The notes: generated by a model from the letters alone, not told the origin. 32,012 bases of DNA from Fulvivirga marina (GCF_016775155.1 NZ_JAEUGD010000044.1:1-32012); one strand, 5' to 3'; shown: positions 18,903 to 28,293, numbered from the stretch's first letter. Translations and numbers: made by a program.

Positions 18903-19812
18903 AGCGGTTTTTAATATGGGTTGTAATTTTTTCGGGATTAAGTTCTGAATGCTTGAGAATATCTTCGTAATCTCCTGAATCAGCCATGTAATCAATTGGC
19001 CAACCAAATTGGTCAATTTTACATTTTAATTGATGACATTTAAGCAGAGCTGCTAGTCCGTGAGATGTGAGGTGATCCTCGATGACGATCACATAATCAA
19101 CAAAGTTATTTAATTCCTCTATTAAGTCCTGAGGTACCGGGTGAATAGCAACTGTGTTGATTATTCCTATCTCTTCATCAAATAAATTCTTGAATTGCTC
19201 CCGTACCTGATTTGCTATTTTCAAGGCAAGCCCGGTAGTCACGATTGCCACTGAAGTCCTTTTAGTAATCCATGTCCAACTCCCTAATTTCCAAGTGCCT
19301 GAAGACATTGCTTCTCGCGGCAACCTAATGTATGCTGGCCCATCGTGCTTATTCATCTCACCTACTGCCCACTCAGTGTCTTCAGGGCTTGCAGGAGAAT
19401 AGATTCGCATGTTTGGAATAGAAGACATCATCGCAATATCATTGATTGCAGAGTGTGTTTTACCATTCCTGCCAGTAAATCCCCCGGCATGAGACCCCAC
19501 AAGTTTAACATTAGCATTGCATTGAGCAACAGAAACCCGTATTTGATCATAGGCTCTGTAACACAGAAAAGAAGCGAATGAAAATACCCAAGGGGTGTAA
19601 CCCTCTACAGCAAATCCAGCAGCCATAGAAACCATGCATTGCTCTGCAATACCACACATTATAAACCTATTCTCATATTTTTCTTGCACGTAAATAGCAC
19701 CATTTGAATCCGCCAGATCACCATCCAATACAATTATGGCACTGTCATTGTCCATAAGTTGTGATAAATACTTTCCGCAGGAGTTAGCTAGTTTTTCTGA
19801 TCTCATCATCAA
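18871..19812 (-). CDS. Transketolase, C-terminal (pyrimidine-binding) subunit
   Basis: 313 residues forming the Pyr plus C-terminal domains of a split transketolase. The catalytic glutamate that activates the ThDP aminopyrimidine is E57 in CGIAEQCMVSMAAG. Further family landmarks are SHAGGFTGRNGKTHSAINDI and PAYIRLPRE. It acts with the N-terminal subunit encoded 18 bp upstream to move a two-carbon ketol unit between sugar phosphates or to another aldehyde. Free-standing split transketolases are common in specialised sugar or C2-unit pathways. In this operon it could shape an unusual keto sugar, later aminated or glycosylated, but the substrate is inference. Three ATG codons begin the frame (19812, 19809, 19806). 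Confidence 0.9.
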   Translation of the reverse strand: MMMRSEKLANSCGKYLSQLMDNDSAIIVLDGDLADSNGAIYVQEKYENRFIMCGIAEQCMVSMAAGFAVEGYTPWVFSFASFLCYRAYDQIRVSVAQCNANVKLVGSHAGGFTGRNGKTHSAINDIAMMSSIPNMRIYSPASPEDTEWAVGEMNKHDGPAYIRLPREAMSSGTWKLGSWTWITKRTSVAIVTTGLALKIANQVREQFKNLFDEEIGIINTVAIHPVPQDLIEELNNFVDYVIVIEDHLTSHGLAALLKCHQLKCKIDQFGWPIDYMADSGDYEDILKHSELNPEKITTHIKNRYAFNDNYLAR

Positions 19813-19830
19813 TTTATCGTAGTATTGCTT

Positions 19831-20649
19831 TTAGTTGTTAAGTAGAACGTATTCCAATTCCGTAAGCTCACCGCAGTGAAATCGGATTGGGTCATTTTCG
19901 AAAAGCTCGTAGCCTTTTCCTTTTACAGTATTACAAATAATGGCTGTGCTCCCGTATTTAAATTCTTTAGCCTTATTCAGCGCTTTATGAATAATGTTAA
20001 AATCGTGACCATCAATTTCCATCACATTCCAACCAAATGATGCAAATTTTTCAGATATTCTTGGGATCGGAGCTTTTTCAATTCCTTCACTATTTTGAGC
20101 CCAACCTAACTCTTGGTAGTTATTATTATCTACTATAGCGGTCAGATTATTTAGTTTATATCTATCAGCTAACATGACTGATTCCCAAACTTGCCCTTCT
20201 TGGCATTCTCCATCACCCATTATCACCCACGTATGTACAGGTTTATTCTTCAGAGCCATGGCCATACCAATGCCAACAGAAAGGCCTTGCCCCAGTGATC
20301 CAGAGGAAAAATCAATACCGGGAGTCTTGTTCATGTCTGGATGTCCTTCGAGAAACGAATTAAACGATCCGTATTTTGCAAGTTCAGATACATCGAAAAA
20401 ACCTAGATCAGCCAAAATGCAATATTGAGCTATACAAGCGTGACCTTTTGACAAAATGATTCGATCCCGCATTGGATGATTAGGTTCCTCTGGGTAGATA
20501 TTGGCAACCCCTTTATAAAGTGTTATTAATAGGTCTAAAACACTGAGTGCCCCACCATAATGTCCGCCACCTGTGGTATGCAAAGCTTTCACTATCTCTT
20601 TTCTAAGTCTTGCGGCATCATGAGTTATTTCTTCTAAATTAAAAGACAT
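19831..20649 (-). CDS. Transketolase, N-terminal (ThDP-binding) subunit
   Basis: 272 residues covering the diphosphate-binding domain: GGGHYGG at 27-33, SKGHACIAQY at 67-76, GSLGQGLSVGIG and the ThDP/Mg motif that runs from GDGECQEGQVWE (145-156) to NNN at 175-177. Together with the next gene it makes a full alpha2beta2-type transketolase. Presence of a dedicated pair in the middle of the operon, between the dehydrogenase and the glycosyltransferases, argues for a precursor-forming step specific to this metabolite, not a housekeeping copy. Confidence 0.92.
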   Translation of the reverse strand: MSFNLEEITHDAARLRKEIVKALHTTGGGHYGGALSVLDLLITLYKGVANIYPEEPNHPMRDRIILSKGHACIAQYCILADLGFFDVSELAKYGSFNSFLEGHPDMNKTPGIDFSSGSLGQGLSVGIGMAMALKNKPVHTWVIMGDGECQEGQVWESVMLADRYKLNNLTAIVDNNNYQELGWAQNSEGIEKAPIPRISEKFASFGWNVMEIDGHDFNIIHKALNKAKEFKYGSTAIICNTVKGKGYELFENDPIRFHCGELTELEYVLLNN

Positions 20650-20665
20650 TGTTGGTGATTGCGAT

Positions 20666-21751
20666 TTATTGATGATTGTGATTAATTAATTTTGAAATAT
20701 TCTTTTTATCCAAAAGGTAATCGGATAAATTATCCAACCGAATTGGTTTCGATAATAACTGATCGATTTGGCCTAAATATCTATGTACGCTTTCGCTAAG
20801 AATCAAATATTCATTTCTTTCAACGATCCCCTCCCTACGCTCCAAGTCCTGATTAATTTGATTAACAGCACTTAACTGCACGGATTCGGGGAGTACAAGT
20901 TTACAGTAAAAATCAGTAATTTCCACAGGCATCCCTCCTGAAAATCCGTTTATCCCAGGTAAATTTAATGTTAACTTCCTGAAAATGATTAAGTTATTTA
21001 TAAACTTGGCTGTATTATTTCCTGTAATTTGATTTATAAAAGATGATGAAGGTAATTGTACATTTTTAATAATATCAGGTACGTCGTATAATTCTTTATC
21101 ATCAATCCATACCCGTGGGAATTCAGATCTTTGTTCTGGTGGTTTTATAATTTGATTCACATGATAATGATGCCCAATAATTTGAAGGTTCGTATCTGAG
21201 GAAAGCTTAAGGACATTTCTAATTAGCTCATCAATGATTGCAACATTACCGATCCCGCTATTAATGGGTAAACCCAGCTGTTTAAGAATCGGATTGGCAA
21301 CATCTGGGTAGCATGCATTAATATAAAAAGATGACAATTTATATTTTTCAATAATATTTGAGATTCTTAAAGCAATTGGTAGTTGGAATACGATAGTAGA
21401 TCCAAATCCATAGTTAGCAACTAGCTGTCCCCACTTGGAGTCAAGTCCCAACCTCCATGGTGATTGTAATGAAAGACAGTTGAGCAAGATTTTGGGTTGT
21501 GATCGAATAATTAATTCTTCTAAATTGTCATAATTATCACTTAGCTGTTCCCAACTAAATACATATCCAGCACCATTAGAGTGAGCTACCACATTAGCGG
21601 TTGTTACAATTGAATCGCATTGAGCCTGGTTCCGACTAAGGACTGTCACTTTGCCCGTACCATTCATTTTACTTAAGGAATAAATAATGCATTGAGCCAA
21701 ATGTCCTGACCCTACAATTAAAATATCGTCGAATTGTTTCTTTTTAAACAT
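20666..21751 (-). CDS. NAD(P)-dependent dehydrogenase of the opine/saccharopine type (tentative)
   Basis: 361 residues. The N-terminal dinucleotide fold is clear: ILIVGSGHLAQ at 10-20 gives GxGxxA. The central segment (YINACYPDVANPILKQLGLP, then GIGNV) resembles a group of saccharopine/opine-dehydrogenase-like oxidoreductases; the C-terminal third is mainly helical and unassigned. A plausible job is NAD(P)H-dependent reduction, or reductive amination of a keto group such as one made by the transketolase two genes downstream, but that is inference. Its ATG directly follows the stop of the methyltransferase gene with no gap, so the two are probably translated together. Confidence 0.55.
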   Translation of the reverse strand: MFKKKQFDDILIVGSGHLAQCIIYSLSKMNGTGKVTVLSRNQAQCDSIVTTANVVAHSNGAGYVFSWEQLSDNYDNLEELIIRSQPKILLNCLSLQSPWRLGLDSKWGQLVANYGFGSTIVFQLPIALRISNIIEKYKLSSFYINACYPDVANPILKQLGLPINSGIGNVAIIDELIRNVLKLSSDTNLQIIGHHYHVNQIIKPPEQRSEFPRVWIDDKELYDVPDIIKNVQLPSSSFINQITGNNTAKFINNLIIFRKLTLNLPGINGFSGGMPVEITDFYCKLVLPESVQLSAVNQINQDLERREGIVERNEYLILSESVHRYLGQIDQLLSKPIRLDNLSDYLLDKKNISKLINHNHQ

Positions 21752-22459
21752 TTACCAGTTGGCTGTCAATAGCTTTATCAAGCCCTTAAATTTGTCTGAA
21801 TTCTTTCTTTGACTTTTTTTAAAATGAACACCTGCAAGCAAAAAGTAGTCGTTAACAAAAAATGACTTTTCTTCTTGCTTCATTGCTTTTAACCTATTGT
21901 AAACTTCTTTATCCTTACTATAAAAAGTAAGCTCCATAGGAGAAATCATAAAGTCAATTATGTCATAGCCTTGATCCCTGGCATGCTCTATTGTTCCAAT
22001 GGGGTCCGTATAACTCGGAATCAATATGATCATTTCGTCGAAACAATGCTCGAATAACCTTTTGGTAAACTCATTGCCATTATTTCCTCCTCTTAAATAG
22101 GGGTCAATCATGTTATTTGATAGACATGGAAGGAACGGGGGATCAGATATTAGACATTCAGTTGAATTAAATTGTTTCGCATCGAAGAAGGATTGATTAA
22201 ATACCTGATAAGAACCCATCATTTGATGTTTACGGATGTTTTCCAATGCCTGCCTATGAGCATGCTCATTGATTTCATAGCTTACGATAGATCCTTGATA
22301 ATCAACAACTTTCACAGCTCTAATGATAGGCATCCCATCTCCGCTTCCACATTCCACGATATTCATGGGGGCATTTTTTTTAGAGAGTGCATAGCGCTCT
22401 ATACACTGAGAATAGAAATATGATTCTGATTTCGAGTCGAAAACTAAATGATTCTGCAT
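21752..22459 (-). CDS. SAM-dependent methyltransferase with DPPF motif
   Basis: 235 residues: motif I IVECGSGDGMP at 34-44, acidic strand end YEINE at 61-65, and DPPF at 106-109. The (D/N)PP(F/Y) tetrad is the catalytic motif of methyltransferases that act on a planar nitrogen, such as PrmC or adenine-N6 DNA enzymes, although some family members have other targets. The size and lack of a DNA- or protein-recognition domain fit a small-molecule enzyme. N-methylation of an amide, guanidine or amino group in the metabolite is my favoured guess. It sits 3 bp after the desaturase stop and abuts the dehydrogenase gene. Confidence 0.72.
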   Translation of the reverse strand: MQNHLVFDSKSESYFYSQCIERYALSKKNAPMNIVECGSGDGMPIIRAVKVVDYQGSIVSYEINEHAHRQALENIRKHQMMGSYQVFNQSFFDAKQFNSTECLISDPPFLPCLSNNMIDPYLRGGNNGNEFTKRLFEHCFDEMIILIPSYTDPIGTIEHARDQGYDIIDFMISPMELTFYSKDKEVYNRLKAMKQEEKSFFVNDYFLLAGVHFKKSQRKNSDKFKGLIKLLTANW

Positions 22460-22462
22460 AAA

Positions 22463-23365
22463 CTACTTATTTGACATACTTCCTCTTAATGTACTCACCC
22501 ATGTTTCATAAATGGAGTGACTATCTAAGAATACCTTATTTTTTTTGTTAACTAAATATTTATGTGCCGTAGAAAGGTTATAAAACGGAATATTAGGATA
22601 TAAATGATGTATTTGATGATACGCATCACCGTATGGATGCAAAACATATCGGTTAAATAAACCAAGATTGTTTCTAGCATTCAGTTCATTATCAGAAAAG
22701 TCAACACCAGTATGTTCATTAGCCCTGGCATAAAACCTTAGAATAGGTAAGACTACAAAAAATGGAATACCATAAATAAGACCTACCTGACTCCAACTAT
22801 TTGTCAGTGCAATACATGTTACAATCAACATCCAAAAAATCACTTTATTGATTCTTTTTTTCTTCTTTACCCAAAAATTTTTGAATGTAACCTTAAAAAA
22901 TTCCAAACTAAAATAAAGACTTAGTGGCCGGATTATCATAACCCAACGCTTATTATTAGGTAGATCATGGAGTCCCCATTTTTCATAAATCAACAGGTCT
23001 GGGTCTGAATTAAAATCACCTATTAGACGATGATGCTGTCCATGCAACATACAGTAGGTATTAACATCAAGAAATACAGGGTAAGAGAATAGAAATTCAA
23101 ATTTTCTATTAAATGACTTTGTTTTAAATACATTATTGTGCGACGCTTCATGAACCAATATCTCAAAACGTCTCCAACTAGAAGCGAGAATTATTGAGAT
23201 TACTAAGTAGATAGGTATGAAAAAGGTTATAGATAAAATCGAATATAATAATAAAGTAGAAAGAGCCAATAAAGCAATCATTACATAATTAAGAAAAATA
23301 TAATAAAAGCCAAGAATATTGCTTTTTCTTTTAAATTGTAACAGTTCAGTATTCCTCGGACTCAT
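22463..23365 (-). CDS. Membrane fatty acid desaturase/hydroxylase-type di-iron enzyme
   Basis: 300 residues with the three histidine boxes of the FA_desaturase superfamily: HEASH at 72-76, HGQHH at 108-112 and HQIHH at 250-254. Hydrophobic stretches near 20-60 and 178-212 suit the four-helix membrane topology. Members desaturate or hydroxylate acyl chains, but some act on non-lipid substrates. Here the acyl chain loaded by the FAAL domain of the NRPS is one candidate; a core methylene is the other. The ATG overlaps the aspartate decarboxylase stop (ATGA). Confidence 0.85.
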   Translation of the reverse strand: MSPRNTELLQFKRKSNILGFYYIFLNYVMIALLALSTLLLYSILSITFFIPIYLVISIILASSWRRFEILVHEASHNNVFKTKSFNRKFEFLFSYPVFLDVNTYCMLHGQHHRLIGDFNSDPDLLIYEKWGLHDLPNNKRWVMIIRPLSLYFSLEFFKVTFKNFWVKKKKRINKVIFWMLIVTCIALTNSWSQVGLIYGIPFFVVLPILRFYARANEHTGVDFSDNELNARNNLGLFNRYVLHPYGDAYHQIHHLYPNIPFYNLSTAHKYLVNKKNKVFLDSHSIYETWVSTLRGSMSNK

Positions 23366-23727
23366 TTTATCAGCCTGTTTTGATTGTCTACAAAGACTAC
23401 CTTAGGAGTGTATTGTTTAGCTAATTTCTCTCTAACTAAAAAGTACGCTATGATAATAATATAATCTCCAACCGCACATTTTCGTGCAGCAGGCCCATTC
23501 AAGCAAATGATACCACTTCCTCTTTCACCTTCAATAACATAAGTCTCAAGCCTCTCTCCATTATTCACGTTAACTACTTGCACCTTTTCGCTCGGTAAAA
23601 TTCCACTCGCATCAAGCAAATCGGCATCAATTGTAATGCTCCCCTCATAGTTAAGCTCGGCCTCAGTCACTCTCGCTCTATGTATTTTCGATTTAAAAAA
23701 ATTTAAATAATTATCTATTTCATTCAT
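23362..23727 (-). CDS. panD: Aspartate 1-decarboxylase (pyruvoyl-dependent), beta-alanine source
   Basis: 121 residues, close to the usual 120-130. [19 protein letters not shown] near the N-terminus carries the self-cleavage site G29-S30, from which the pyruvoyl cofactor forms; ERGSG and NGPAAR blocks further on are also family signatures. Converts L-aspartate to beta-alanine in the cytoplasm. I start at ATG 23727 since a longer frame uses a TTG at 23754 and adds residues before the family N-terminus. Placement between an ATP-grasp ligase and a desaturase in a biosynthetic operon points to beta-alanine as a building block of the metabolite; a second, housekeeping panD for pantothenate may exist elsewhere. 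Confidence 0.93.
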   Translation of the reverse strand: MNEIDNYLNFFKSKIHRARVTEAELNYEGSITIDADLLDASGILPSEKVQVVNVNNGERLETYVIEGERGSGIICLNGPAARKCAVGDYIIIIAYFLVREKLAKQYTPKVVFVDNQNRLIK

Positions 23728-23750
23728 TTTGTGAATTTTTATATAAAAAA

Positions 23751-24776
23751 TCAATTATTGATACAATTGTAAATTATATTATCTAATAGCCATAAAATAT
23801 CCTTGGAATCCTTATGAAGCATCTGCATTAAAAAGCTATATCTGTGCAAAGATGGGAATGCATTGCATTCTAGAAAATAGAATTCACCATCCTTGTAAAT
23901 ATAGTCGAACCTGGCAACAGTGTTCAGATCAATCTCGTGGTAGAGAGTCTTAGAAATTTCTGCAACCCTCAAAGTTATTGGGTCATCATTTTCAAGTATA
24001 CTTTTCCGGTTGAGTGAAATACTCGCCTTTTCCGGATAACCAAAGAAATTACGATCTGTCTCCACCTGACCGACTGGTAAGGCTTGAATCTTACCATCAA
24101 TACGAAGTACTGCACATGTATATTCTTGACCCTTTATGTATTCTTGCAGCAAAGCATACTTATCCTCCTGCAAAATTTTTCTTATTTCTGTCTTAATTAA
24201 TTTCTTATTTCTTTCGGCGAATTGAAACTTATCAGTAAATATGCTACTGCCTAGAGCATTTGGTTTTACAACCATTTCCTTTCCATATACTTTATCCCAT
24301 GTGATGTCTAATTCCTCCTCAGCAGCCAGCCTAATTGTTCGTGGGATATTCAGATCATTTATTATTCCCCTAACAAAATGATTAAGGTGAAATTTGCTAC
24401 TACATAAACTAGGTTGAAGAGGTTCACCTAAATTCGATTTTATTCTCATTAGACTCGCCAAACCCTGCAAGCGGCCATCTTCTCCATTCTGACTAAACAA
24501 GGTTGACAATAGAAAGATATTATTTCTCTTTATGTATTGAAACCCTTCTAATAAATCTATCCTGTCACCTTCTTTATAATCTTCAAAAGACTTGGAATAA
24601 TCTATCTCATTAATGATAGCTCCACCATCTTGGGTTGCAAAGAACACATGAGTAACCTCATAATATGTAGAATTAAAATCCTTCTGCAAATGCAAATAGA
24701 TATTTTCAAACGAATCAAGAGAGTCCTTGTGTTCAGATGACTGTCCTCCAAATATAATACAAACTTTAGTTTTCAT
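23751..24776 (-). CDS. ATP-grasp ligase related to D-alanine-D-alanine ligase
   Basis: 341 residues. N-terminal [11 protein letters not shown] at 9-19 matches the Ddl start, [12 protein letters not shown] matches the Ddl HGxxGEDGxxQG loop, KPNALGSS at 171-178 and [10 protein letters not shown] form the ATP-grasp core, and R289-x-D291 with E303-x-N305 are the metal and ATP ligands. In the last motif Ddl has N-T-x-P-G-x-T, but here it reads N-A-F-P-S-L-H, so the acceptor site differs. Expected reaction: ATP-dependent amide bond between two amino acids through an acyl phosphate. With panD next, beta-alanine is a possible substrate. A self-resistance Ddl variant (as in cycloserine or vancomycin producers) is the alternative. 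Start chosen at ATG 24776, 1 bp after the preceding stop, as this places the conserved strand at the N-terminus. Confidence 0.82.
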   Translation of the reverse strand: MKTKVCIIFGGQSSEHKDSLDSFENIYLHLQKDFNSTYYEVTHVFFATQDGGAIINEIDYSKSFEDYKEGDRIDLLEGFQYIKRNNIFLLSTLFSQNGEDGRLQGLASLMRIKSNLGEPLQPSLCSSKFHLNHFVRGIINDLNIPRTIRLAAEEELDITWDKVYGKEMVVKPNALGSSIFTDKFQFAERNKKLIKTEIRKILQEDKYALLQEYIKGQEYTCAVLRIDGKIQALPVGQVETDRNFFGYPEKASISLNRKSILENDDPITLRVAEISKTLYHEIDLNTVARFDYIYKDGEFYFLECNAFPSLHRYSFLMQMLHKDSKDILWLLDNIIYNCINN

Positions 24777-24777
24777 T

Positions 24778-26088
24778 TTATTTAACGCATTTATTATACC
24801 AAACTGCAAACGAATATAGCATCCATATTTTGAATGGTTGTTTCCATTGAACGTCTAATGCAGGAGCATATTGACTAAGACTTAAAAAGGAATGCAGAAA
24901 TGTTTTATTTATCTTAATCATATCGAAGTAAGGACAGTCCAATATGGTCTTCCGAACCTCATCCAAATAGTCTTCCCTTGTTATCCACCAAGCGAATGGT
25001 GTGGTGTAGCCCATTGGTTTCCTTTTTTGGATTGCAGGAGGAATTTCATCTTGAAACGTGAATCTTAATATGTATTTATCAATTGCATCAAAGCCAGTGT
25101 AGAAATATTTCAAATTGGTATTATGGTTAAACTTCCATCTGAGTTCTATCGGCAGCTTTAAAAAGTTGTACCAAACCTCATCCTCAAGGAATGGATAAAT
25201 AATTGGAATTCCGGAGATCATTTCAGAGATTGAAAAATCTGGAAGAAGCACTTTTTCAATTCTTTGAATTCTTTCAAGTAAGCTCATAAATGGACTTACA
25301 TCCAGGTTTGGCATTTGTTGATGATTCTTTTTGTAAAATTCAATAATAGGATTATCTATGATGCTTTCTTCAAAAATATCTGGAAATAGAACATTAAGTT
25401 CATCATACGAAAAAATAGAAATATTACCCTTAAAAAGATTGCCATTATTTATTATGGCAGTGTTAATACTATTCCAATAGTCAGCTGGACTTGAAGATTT
25501 GTATTTCTCATAAACAGAGCCCATTTGAGAAAATCCACCAAACAGTTCGTCGCTACCAAGACCAGATATCAAAAGGTCACAACCATCATTTTTTGCTTGA
25601 TTTGATATAGCAAGTTGTGTTACGCTAGTCCAAGTTGGGATAGGATTTTTCGAATGTTCCACCAACTCATCCGTCAACCGTTTGAAAAGCTGATAATCAA
25701 CCTTCACAGATTTCAATTGAAACTTGCATTGCAGAGCCATTTGGACGGCGAAATTTATTTCGTTAATTCCCTCAAACTCAGGAAACTCACTGACATAACA
25801 AATCACTTTATCCCCGTAATCTTTTAAAAGGTAGGCCAGCACAGATGAGTCAAAACCTCCCGACAGCATGATCCCAATCTTCTGCACTTTGTCTGCATAC
25901 TTTTTTACAGCCCCTGCCAGAGTGTTTCGTAACAGCTCAGAGGCCTCTGATTCTTGAAAAGGTTTCCATGTGGGACCTGATAACAAATATTCAGGATTAG
26001 ATTGATACCTTAAGAGGTCAGTCTTTTCCCCAAACCTGGGAGTGGCGATACCGAAATATTGAATAAGTTCTCTTTCAGATGGAATCAT
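24778..26088 (-). CDS. Asparagine-synthetase-fold amide/lactam ligase lacking the glutaminase domain
   Basis: 436 residues. The PP-loop SGGFDSS at 76-82 and SGLGSDELFGGF further on define an Asn_synthase (AMP-forming) domain. Only about 45 residues lie before the synthetase domain, so the Ntn-type glutaminase half found in AsnB is absent; the enzyme should therefore use an amine other than glutamine-derived ammonia. Precedents for this chemistry are beta-lactam synthetase and carbapenam synthetase (intramolecular lactam formation, with a degenerate N-domain) and the lasso-peptide cyclase. Thus either an intermolecular amide ligation or a ring closure via an acyl-adenylate is likely. It overlaps the glycosyltransferase gene before it by 14 bp. 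Confidence 0.85.
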   Translation of the reverse strand: MIPSERELIQYFGIATPRFGEKTDLLRYQSNPEYLLSGPTWKPFQESEASELLRNTLAGAVKKYADKVQKIGIMLSGGFDSSVLAYLLKDYGDKVICYVSEFPEFEGINEINFAVQMALQCKFQLKSVKVDYQLFKRLTDELVEHSKNPIPTWTSVTQLAISNQAKNDGCDLLISGLGSDELFGGFSQMGSVYEKYKSSSPADYWNSINTAIINNGNLFKGNISIFSYDELNVLFPDIFEESIIDNPIIEFYKKNHQQMPNLDVSPFMSLLERIQRIEKVLLPDFSISEMISGIPIIYPFLEDEVWYNFLKLPIELRWKFNHNTNLKYFYTGFDAIDKYILRFTFQDEIPPAIQKRKPMGYTTPFAWWITREDYLDEVRKTILDCPYFDMIKINKTFLHSFLSLSQYAPALDVQWKQPFKIWMLYSFAVWYNKCVK

Positions 26089-27424
26089 TATGTATTTTTC
26101 TTATTACACTTTCTATATACTTGATGCCGAACCTGCAATCATTCTCTGCAATCAACTTCCTTTTCTTTTTTTCTACAGATTTTCTAATTGACTCATCAAG
26201 CATGAGTAGTTCTAATGTTTTTTTAAAATTTTCAGACGTCAGCGCCTTCATATTTATTCTCATCCCAAGTTTGTGATATACTGCTCTAGCACTATTTCCA
26301 TATCCATCATTATTCCATGGGATGATAATCATTGGAGTACCGGTAAATGCACATTCTTTATATGAGCTACAGCCAGTATGGGTGACGGCTATATCTGCCT
26401 GTTGAAGCACATGTATTTGGTTAATGAATTTAACAATTTGAATGTTTTGAGGAAGGTCAGCCTTATCGAAAGCAGTAATATCTCCCACCTGAATAATTAT
26501 GTCCCATTCAGGCTTATCCCTCATGGCCTCAATTATTACTTGAAAAATGGACTTACTATTTTTAAGCCAAATATGACTATAAGAACCTAATGAACAATAC
26601 ATCAGTTTCTCCCTTTTCTTAATTATGGGTGGAGAAGATTCAAATTCTTTTCGATCAAGGTACACGCTACTACCTATATACGTGTGATTTAGGGTACTAA
26701 GGTTGCGACAAAATTCTAAGTGGCTACTAGCTAGAACTAACTCGTGAGTAATTAATCGATACCCATACTCTCCCCATTTATACTTCCCTCCATTTCGTTT
26801 GATTTTACCCTTGAGTGTATTTATTGTACGAGTAGGCCTAAGACCGTATTTAGCATGCCACAAAAGATCTTTTATAATGGTCTTTATGTATAGTTTAACC
26901 CATTGTGCAAAATGAATGATGGGATCTGTAAATGAAAGATTATCTGATGGTATCAGCTTTGAAAATACGGGAGGGATATGGTAATTGATGTAACTTGCAA
27001 ACGTAGTGTTAAGATGAGCAATAGGAATACATCGTTTTAGGAATGGTAATGAACAATTGAATAGGATAGGATCTAAAAGCAATAAATCTACTTTTTTATG
27101 GTTCAACCATTCAAACTGTTTATCTAAAAAGGACTCCAGCATTTGATTTCTCAACCTAAATAAAGACAAATACTGGCGAACTTTCTTTATAATTTTTTTA
27201 TGCTTGACTTTCACTGCTTTTTGATCTTGGATAAGTGCATCATAGAAGTTATTAAGATCAAATAACCTATAGTTAAACTGCTGATTTCGTACATGATCCG
27301 CATATGTATCATTCGTGAGATAAAGAATCTCATGTCCTCTGCTACGTAGTTGACTAGCAAGTTGGAAACTTGCATTCAAAGCCCCTCTTTCAGGAAACAT
27401 TAATATTACAATGGTCGCTTTCAT
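26075..27424 (-). CDS. GT1-family glycosyltransferase (UGT/macrolide glycosyltransferase type)
   Basis: 449 residues with a GT-B fold. The N-terminal half begins TIVILMFPERGALNASFQLA with the acceptor-side layout of antibiotic glycosyltransferases. The C-terminal half holds a donor-site THTGCSSYKE (348-357), followed by GTPMIIIPWNNDGYGNSARA, a variant of the usual THGGxNSxxE...GxPxxxxPxxxDQxxN motif. The motif glutamine of many UDP-glucose enzymes is replaced by glycine in N-D-G-Y-G-N, which may mean a different donor. Start set at ATG 27424, whose ATGA overlaps the preceding stop. A decoration step on the core, perhaps also protective, is likely. Confidence 0.85.
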   Translation of the reverse strand: MKATIVILMFPERGALNASFQLASQLRSRGHEILYLTNDTYADHVRNQQFNYRLFDLNNFYDALIQDQKAVKVKHKKIIKKVRQYLSLFRLRNQMLESFLDKQFEWLNHKKVDLLLLDPILFNCSLPFLKRCIPIAHLNTTFASYINYHIPPVFSKLIPSDNLSFTDPIIHFAQWVKLYIKTIIKDLLWHAKYGLRPTRTINTLKGKIKRNGGKYKWGEYGYRLITHELVLASSHLEFCRNLSTLNHTYIGSSVYLDRKEFESSPPIIKKREKLMYCSLGSYSHIWLKNSKSIFQVIIEAMRDKPEWDIIIQVGDITAFDKADLPQNIQIVKFINQIHVLQQADIAVTHTGCSSYKECAFTGTPMIIIPWNNDGYGNSARAVYHKLGMRINMKALTSENFKKTLELLMLDESIRKSVEKKKRKLIAENDCRFGIKYIESVIRKIHNDSI

Positions 27425-28293
27425 TTTCTGATTAGAGGTAATGAAGCACATCTCAAAGAGCCACCAGTTGCAACGACAGAAGAGAAGTCAATTTCAATTA
27501 CATCGTAATGCGCTTTCAACAGTGTGTTAACCCTATTTAATTTTTCACTCTTTCTTACTATTACGGTTTCTGAAGAAATAGTCAGTATGTTAGTCGCGAG
27601 TTCTGCTTGTTCATACTCATCTATCTCGATAATCTCATAATTCTTTAACACTCTATCAGGAATATCAATCACCCCATCACGAAAAAAAAGCGCATGAGAA
27701 GAGCCTACAGGATTAAAAACACAATCCAGATGAAGAAATCTAGATTCATTCGCATGATCGTTTACAGTAATAGGAAAAACATCAAAATCTCTTGAAAAAT
27801 GTCTTCTGATAAAGTCAAGTCCATTTTTATTCGTCCGATTGGATTGTCCTAAATAAATGCAATTTTTATCAACAATTACATCACCACCTTCTATCCATAC
27901 ATCTGCATCCGGAATAAGAACCTTTTTATCTGATAAATCGAATAATTTGATAGTTTCCAATATACCGAAGACTTCATATCTACGGCTTGAGCAACTCATA
28001 TTGCTAATTACCAACTTATCCCCGATTATAAAACCAATATCTCTGGGGGTAAGCTGATCTGGAACGAAACTTCCAATAGCCGTAGGTATAAATACCTCAA
28101 TCCCTCGTGAAATGAGAACATCCCTGAAGCCTTGCAGTTCACTATGAAGAACCTCTTCAGTAGGAGGTTTTGTATCTATTTGTTTTTTATTTATGTACTC
28201 TACATACGACTGATCTGCCCTAAACTGCCTGGATGTACCTATAACTACCGACTGGAGTTCGGTACTCTCAGAATAAATGTGAAATGTTTGCAT
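27421..28293 (-). CDS. Amidinotransferase / arginine deiminase-fold enzyme
   Basis: 290 residues of the pentein fold. Visible active-site elements are R84-D85 in LTPRDIGF, EGGD at 135-138, H188-L-D190, and the nucleophile Cys282 in GGSLRCAS near the C-terminus. These are shared by amidinotransferases such as StrB1, by dimethylarginine hydrolases and by arginine deiminases, so hydrolysis to citrulline and amidino transfer cannot be told apart from sequence alone. In a metabolite operon with amine-forming genes, transfer of an amidino group from arginine to make a guanidine is the more interesting and, to me, more likely reading. It lies 6 bp after the threonine-synthase-like gene. Confidence 0.8.
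   Translation of the reverse strand: MQTFHIYSESTELQSVVIGTSRQFRADQSYVEYINKKQIDTKPPTEEVLHSELQGFRDVLISRGIEVFIPTAIGSFVPDQLTPRDIGFIIGDKLVISNMSCSSRRYEVFGILETIKLFDLSDKKVLIPDADVWIEGGDVIVDKNCIYLGQSNRTNKNGLDFIRRHFSRDFDVFPITVNDHANESRFLHLDCVFNPVGSSHALFFRDGVIDIPDRVLKNYEIIEIDEYEQAELATNILTISSETVIVRKSEKLNRVNTLLKAHYDVIEIDFSSVVATGGSLRCASLPLIRK

Noticed and set aside
23751-24776. Reading the ATP-grasp protein as the housekeeping D-Ala-D-Ala ligase
   Set aside because: The last acceptor-side motif differs from Ddl and the gene is embedded between panD and an Asn-synthetase-fold ligase; kept as an alternative only.
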